Below are positions 15,618 through 19,612 of a stretch of DNA of 19,612 bases, piece after piece (position 1 is the first letter of the stretch; every line of letters begins with the position of its first letter). The notes beneath the pieces are model-generated. The model saw nothing but the letters and a program-made list of their open reading frames with translations, was not told the origin of the DNA and did no database searches. A program made the position numbers and the translations under genes. The DNA is taken from NCBI GenBank assembly GCA_038250235.1, contig JBBSCO010000055.1, positions 1 through 19,612 on the forward strand. The letters run 5' to 3'. Source of the stretch: JAAUTS01 sp038250235. GTDB taxonomy: Bacteria; Verrucomicrobiota; Verrucomicrobiia; Methylacidiphilales; JAAUTS01.

Positions 15618-18600
15618 ATGCCTACATCCGGTTCTGGTGCTCCTTTGAAGATCACCAAGGAACTTCTTCTCGAGATTGGCGGTTGGCGCGCGATGAAGGA
15701 GGGCTTGGCGCTCTGGGAAAGCGGGAAGGTTCAGCAGGTGGCTTACGAGCCGCCGCTGCTGCATGGCATCGTCCAGACCGGAACCACCACCGTGAACGCC
15801 CGTCTTAATGTGGGCTACCGTCTTTCCGACGTGGAAAACCTCTGCTCCTGCCGTCAGGCCCGCGAGTATGGGACCGTCTGCGCCCATGTCATCGCCCTTG
15901 GTCTGGAACATATGAATGCCCAGGGAACGGTCAAAGGCAACGGACTGATGACTCCCATCCCCCAGAACGGCAACGGCCATCATGCCATGCCTGTGGCCCA
16001 GGTTTCCGGCCTGAGGAGGATACGATACCTTTCTCTGTCCGATGCGGCCGATACGGCCCAGCTTTTGCAACTGCACATTCTCCTGCCCGTCAAGTTGAAG
16101 GAGGCCTGGAACAGCGGTGAAATGCGGATCATCTGCGAAGGCTCGGTTAATGGGGGGCACTCCACTCCGTTGGAAAATTACATTGGGGAAGAAAAAGGAA
16201 CTTATGCAGTCTCCGATCTTGACTCGCAGATTCTGGATGTCATCCGCCGTCTGAACAACAACGGAACTCCGGGGATGTGGTCTCTGGGCGCCAAGCAGTT
16301 CGGTGATTTTTTTGCCAGCCTGGTCGGGCACCCCAAAGTTTCGCTCGGGAAAAACATTCCTCTTCAGGTGCTTCGTGCCGTGCAGCGGAGCAGGCTGCAT
16401 ATGAGTCTGAAGGAGGACGGACAACTTCTGCTGCACATTGAAGACCTGGTTGGAGCCTCGGACAACATTTTACAGTCAACTTCCGGCCAGTGGAATCTGC
16501 ATGAAGGAAAGCTGGAATGGCTGAACGGGCTTCCGGCCAGTTATCTGGCCCTGCGACAAAAAGACCTGATCGTTCCCCGGGAACACCTCGCCCATTTTTT
16601 TCAGTATGAAATTTCTTACCTGGAAAGGCAGGTGGATCTGGAACTCGGGGCCGGATGCGGGGAGCTTCAGTTTGCCAAACAAAAGCCGGAGGTTCACATC
16701 ACGCTGGACGGCATGCTTTCCGGACTGAGCTGCAAAGTGGAGGCTGTTTACGGGGATCGCCGTTATCTGGTGCAGGGCTCAGTTCCCCTGGTTTCGAATG
16801 ACCGCGAAAGCTGGCAACCGGATGAGAAAAACCCCAAGCGCTATTTTATCCGGGATCAGGGAAGTGAGCAGAAAATACGCACGGAAATCCTGGCATCCGG
16901 TTTTGTTCCCGGACAACGGCAGAAGGAACTTTACACCCTTTCCAACGAATCCCGTGTCGGCTTCTTTCTCGCCAATGTTTTGCCCAAATGGTCCAAGCGC
17001 TGGAAGATTGATTTTACGGGCCGGTTGGAGGATCTTCTCGGCAAATGTGACCGCATTGAACCGGAAGTAACGGTGCAAAGTTCCGGAGAGGACTGGCTGT
17101 CGATGGATATCCGGTTCAAGGAAAGCTCCGGCAAGGTGGCCCTGAGCAATGCCGAAGTACAGAAACTTCTTCAGACTGGTGTCAGTCACCAACGCATGTC
17201 CTCGGGTCGTATTGCCCTGTTGCCGACGCACGCGGTCAATGAATTCCAGGAAGTCATCCGCGATTGCCAGGTGGATCAGGAGGATGGGGTCATCCGCGTT
17301 GACCGGCGGTATGCCTCCTACATCGGATCGGCCCTGAACAGCAATGGCTGGTCTCTTACTTCCAAATCGACCTGGATTCCGCCGGAAAACCTGACCGAAT
17401 GGGAACAGGTTGAGCTTCAGGCAGAACTCCGGGACATGTTGCGCCCCTACCAGAAGAGTGGTGTTAATTGGCTGAACCACCTGGCCCGTAATTCCATGTG
17501 TGGTATTCTGGCCGACGAAATGGGGCTGGGGAAAACGTTGCAGACCCTGGCCTATCTGCAATACCGCCGCCTGAATAATCCGGCCCGGGGACCCCTGTTG
17601 ATTGTTTGTCCGACCAGCCTGGTCTTGAACTGGGAGGATGAGGCGAAGAAGTTCACGCCGAACCTGCGTTGCCTGATTCTCCACGGTGCCAAGAGACAGT
17701 CACATTTTGCCGAAATCAAGGATGCCGACCTGGTGGTTACTTCGTATGCCCTGTTGCGGCGTGACATTGAAATCTACAAGAGTATCGATTTCGATGTGGC
17801 GGTTTTGGACGAAGCCCAGCAGATCAAAAACAAATCCAGCCAGAACGCAGCCTGCGCCAAGATGTTGAGGGCGGATTACCGCATCGTATTGACTGGAACA
17901 CCGATTGAGAACTCGCTGCTGGATCTCTGGTCGATCTACGATTTCCTGATGCCGACCTACCTGGGCACGGCGGCTGATTTCAAGCGCCGCTACGAGCTTC
18001 CCATTTCCAAGCAGAATGACGAAGCGGCCCAGAAACGGCTCAAGCAGCGCGTTAGACCTTTCATCCTGCGCCGCACCAAGAGCGAAGTGGCCAAGGAACT
18101 GCCGGCCAAGTTGGAACAGGTGGCTTTCTGCGAATTGACCGAAGAGCAGAAGACCATGTATCAGAAGATCCTCGAGCAGGGTCGCCGTAATGTCTTCGAA
18201 AACGCCTCCGCCAAGGGTCAGGATAAGGACAAGAGCCGCCTGGCTGTTTTGACGGCGCTGATGCGTCTGCGTCAGGTCTGCTGTCACCTGAACCTTCTGC
18301 CCACCGACCAGCCGGTGGAGTGGAAAGAACCTTCCGCCAAGATGGATTACTTCCTGCAACTGGTGGAACAGGCCATCGATGGTGGGCACCGCATTCTGGT
18401 CTTCAGCCAGTTTGTTTCCATGTTGAAACTGGTCGAGGCCGAGCTGAAAAAGAAATCACTGACCTATTGCTACCTGGATGGCAGCACGGTGGATCGCAAA
18501 GGCGTGATCAAACGATTCCAAGGCGATGCGGGCATTCCTCTTTTCCTCATCAGTCTGAAGGCCGGTGGAACGGGCATCAATCTGACCGGGGCCGACATGG

Positions 18601-18839
18601 TCATCCACTTTGACCCCTGGTGGAATCCGGCGGTGGAAGACCAGGCCACAGCCCGTGCTCATCGTATCGGTCAGACCCGCATGGTGAACTCATATAAGTT
18701 GATTGCGCGTGGCACGGTTGAGGAAAAGATTGTCAATTTGCAGAAGAAGAAAATCGACCTTGTTGCTAATACCTTGGTTAGTGAAGAAGCCTTCATTCAG
18801 AACCTGAGCTGGGAAGAGTTGCAGAGCCTTTTGGAATGA
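15618..18839 (+). CDS. SWI2/SNF2-family DNA-dependent ATPase with N-terminal SWIM zinc finger
   Basis: A superfamily 2 ATPase of 1073 residues, predicted to translocate on DNA and remodel protein-DNA or RNA-polymerase complexes in the cytoplasm. The N-terminal SWIM finger has ligands Cys76, Cys78, Cys88 and His90 (CxCx9CxH). About 450 residues of bacterial SNF2-associated region follow. The helicase core has motif I DEMGLGKT (Lys639), motif II DEAQ (731-734), motif III LTGTPIENS, then FSQF, and motifs V/VI SLKAGGTGINLTGADMVIHF to QATARAHRIGQ (Gln1009 region). All core motifs are intact. ATG 15618 is preferred over TTG 15579, which would add 13 residues with no better ribosome binding site. 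Family members are often annotated 'DEAD/DEAH box helicase' or 'HepA/RapA-like'. Gene neighbours give no clue to the target. Confidence 0.93.
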   Translation: MPTSGSGAPLKITKELLLEIGGWRAMKEGLALWESGKVQQVAYEPPLLHGIVQTGTTTVNARLNVGYRLSDVENLCSCRQAREYGTVCAHVIALGLEHMNAQGTVKGNGLMTPIPQNGNGHHAMPVAQVSGLRRIRYLSLSDAADTAQLLQLHILLPVKLKEAWNSGEMRIICEGSVNGGHSTPLENYIGEEKGTYAVSDLDSQILDVIRRLNNNGTPGMWSLGAKQFGDFFASLVGHPKVSLGKNIPLQVLRAVQRSRLHMSLKEDGQLLLHIEDLVGASDNILQSTSGQWNLHEGKLEWLNGLPASYLALRQKDLIVPREHLAHFFQYEISYLERQVDLELGAGCGELQFAKQKPEVHITLDGMLSGLSCKVEAVYGDRRYLVQGSVPLVSNDRESWQPDEKNPKRYFIRDQGSEQKIRTEILASGFVPGQRQKELYTLSNESRVGFFLANVLPKWSKRWKIDFTGRLEDLLGKCDRIEPEVTVQSSGEDWLSMDIRFKESSGKVALSNAEVQKLLQTGVSHQRMSSGRIALLPTHAVNEFQEVIRDCQVDQEDGVIRVDRRYASYIGSALNSNGWSLTSKSTWIPPENLTEWEQVELQAELRDMLRPYQKSGVNWLNHLARNSMCGILADEMGLGKTLQTLAYLQYRRLNNPARGPLLIVCPTSLVLNWEDEAKKFTPNLRCLILHGAKRQSHFAEIKDADLVVTSYALLRRDIEIYKSIDFDVAVLDEAQQIKNKSSQNAACAKMLRADYRIVLTGTPIENSLLDLWSIYDFLMPTYLGTAADFKRRYELPISKQNDEAAQKRLKQRVRPFILRRTKSEVAKELPAKLEQVAFCELTEEQKTMYQKILEQGRRNVFENASAKGQDKDKSRLAVLTALMRLRQVCCHLNLLPTDQPVEWKEPSAKMDYFLQLVEQAIDGGHRILVFSQFVSMLKLVEAELKKKSLTYCYLDGSTVDRKGVIKRFQGDAGIPLFLISLKAGGTGINLTGADMVIHFDPWWNPAVEDQATARAHRIGQTRMVNSYKLIARGTVEEKIVNLQKKKIDLVANTLVSEEAFIQNLSWEELQSLLE

Positions 18840-18880
18840 AGATTGCTTTGATAGTGCGGCAGGCTCTCCGTGGCTTGATC

Positions 18881-18920
18881 ATCTTGCCCAAGGGTTAAAC
18901 GATTTGGGCAAGATGCCCAA
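18881..18920. repeat. Three-arm palindromic hairpin downstream of the SNF2 gene
   Basis: atcttgcccaa (18881-18891) is perfectly complementary to ttgggcaagat (18904-18914) across a 12-nt loop. The second arm is also part of a tighter palindrome, ttgggca-aga-tgcccaa (18904-18920). Two alternative hairpins are therefore possible. It lies 42 bp after the SNF2 stop and may act as a transcription terminator, but no T-run follows, so a REP-like repeat is equally likely. Confidence 0.45.
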
Positions 18921-18921
18921 G

Positions 18922-19182
18922 CTACATCCTGCTCCAAGCAGGAATCAGCACGGTGCTTTCGGGCCAAAGCACGAACAAGGCGCTATCCGAGGTGGCCGGT
19001 TTGCCGTCTTTTCTCCTGGCCACTTCTGCCAGCCAGGCATCGGTCATCTGATAATGGCCTGTCAGGCGGGCGGGGTTGATTTGCGTGTAGGAAAAGTTTT
19101 CCGGCGGATAAGATTGCCAACGGCTCTGCCAAGGTAGGTTTTCGTGGCTACGGCCTGAGAACCGGCCATGGCGTAAAGATCC
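18922..19182 (-). pseudogene. Degenerate VapC-like PIN-domain toxin remnant (C-terminal part)
   Basis: Reading the minus strand from about 19182 down to the TAG at 18922-18924 gives about 86 codons with no usable start; a TGA at 19183-19185 closes the frame upstream. The product contains YPPENFSYTQINPARLTG followed by HYQMTDAWLAEVARRKDGK, PATSDSAL and STVLIPAW. This fits the C-terminal half of VapC toxins, whose usual pattern is 'GHRQVTDAYLAALARRRGGRLATFD...VLVP', including the conserved TDA acidic residue and the AT-x-D motif. The N-terminal metal-binding Asp of the PIN fold is not found, and upstream coding resemblance shifts to another frame. No antitoxin gene is visible. PIN-type VapC proteins are RNases; this copy is predicted to be inactive. 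Confidence 0.6.
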
Positions 19183-19293
19183 TCATCCACATCGATAGTA
19201 TGGTGCAACGCTGCGGGCAGGAATTTGATGTGTTCCGGACGTGCTTTACTTCCCCTGTGTCACCCCCCATGAGATCCGCCCAACCATGACGGG

Positions 19294-19340
19294 CGCTCCT
19301 TCAAAAAATACCATGTAGGAGCGAATTCGTGTCGCGAAAG
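19294..19340. repeat. REP-like palindromic element
   Basis: gtaggagcgaattcgtgtcg and the following cgaaag (19315-19340) contain a gcga/tcgc palindrome and closely resemble the classic REP head seen in Pseudomonas and many other genomes. An additional inverted repeat joins cgctcct (19294-19300) with aggagcg (19317-19323). No REP-associated tyrosine transposase gene is present here. Confidence 0.45.
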
Positions 19341-19612
19341 CCTCAGCTTTTCGCCCAGTTTATTTGATCTGAATTAGCTATAAAGATATGTTAAATAGAT
19401 CAACTGAAAAGGCAAAAAAACGCTAAAAAATGCGGGGCGAGAAGTTCAAAAAATCACTGGATATCAAAGTAACTTTTCAATGGGCGTGTTCAGGGCCATT
19501 CTTCTTTCATCGCTTCTTAAGAATCCTCTCTTTATTTCGCACATTTTAGCGTGCTTCGCGGGGAAAAAAACTTAAGTGGTTCCTGCTTGAGTAAAAACAG
19601 AGCTAAAATAAG
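19341..19612. other. AT-rich, gene-free right end with weak inverted repeats
   Basis: No open frame of note is present on either strand. The stretch contains two inverted repeats: ttgatct (19364-19370) with agatcaa (19397-19403), and acgctaaaa (19420-19428) with ttttagcgt (19544-19552). Base composition is clearly more AT-rich than in the coding regions. It may hold the promoter of a gene beyond the window, but no convincing promoter is seen. Confidence 0.5.

Noticed and set aside
18904..19137. 77-codon plus-strand open frame after the SNF2 gene
   Set aside because: It starts inside the hairpin and is antisense to the PIN-domain remnant, whose translation shows recognisable family motifs.

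Overview
The window carries ten well-supported protein genes, a probable eleventh very small one, and two gene remnants. There are no rRNA genes, no intact tRNA and no CRISPR array. The gene set suggests a Gram-negative environmental bacterium, and I infer the Verrucomicrobiota or another PVC lineage. The pointers are a large secreted cellulase-like glycosidase, a TPR/ExbB/ExbD/ExbD/von Willebrand A operon, few Shine-Dalgarno sequences, and dispersed 'cgcaaag' repeats in the intergenic regions. The assignment rests on gene content only.

Layout. (1) 1-2776: a secreted clan GH-A-like glycoside hydrolase whose apparent TTG start lies inside a dispersed repeat. (2) 2777-3452: an accessory intergenic stretch with one repeat copy, a short palindrome and an 18-bp inverted repeat, but no convincing gene. 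(3) 3453-6674: a MoeZ-type E1-like sulfurtransferase (ThiF plus rhodanese), a tiny ORF with a strong ribosome binding site, and a fusion of a sodium/solute-symporter-like membrane domain to a hotdog thioesterase-like domain. (4) 6805-7434, minus strand: a DedA/YqaA-like membrane protein, convergent with the fusion gene. (5) 7636-14327: a six-gene operon encoding a long TPR protein, a small secreted companion, an ExbB/TolQ proton channel, two ExbD/TolR proteins and a TonB-like-topology protein ending in a vWA domain. (6) 14435-15397: a secreted alpha/beta hydrolase. (7) 15415-15597, minus strand: a possible thioredoxin-like fragment. (8) 15618-18839: a SWIM-SNF2 helicase. (9) 18840-19612: a gene-poor tail with hairpins, a degenerate VapC-like PIN-domain remnant and a REP-like palindrome.

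The most interesting unit is the six-gene operon. Three junctions are ATGA overlaps, so the parts are probably made in set proportions. The predicted assembly is a proton-driven inner-membrane motor (ExbB with two different ExbDs), a single-span vWA protein reaching into the periplasm where TonB or TolA would normally sit, and a TPR scaffold outside the membrane. One TolQ-type plus two TolR-type proteins recalls the AglRQS motor of myxobacterial gliding, but the output protein here is different. The second most interesting item is the transporter-hotdog fusion: the hotdog active-site motif has Asn where YbgC-type enzymes have Asp, as in CalE7-type enediyne thioesterases.
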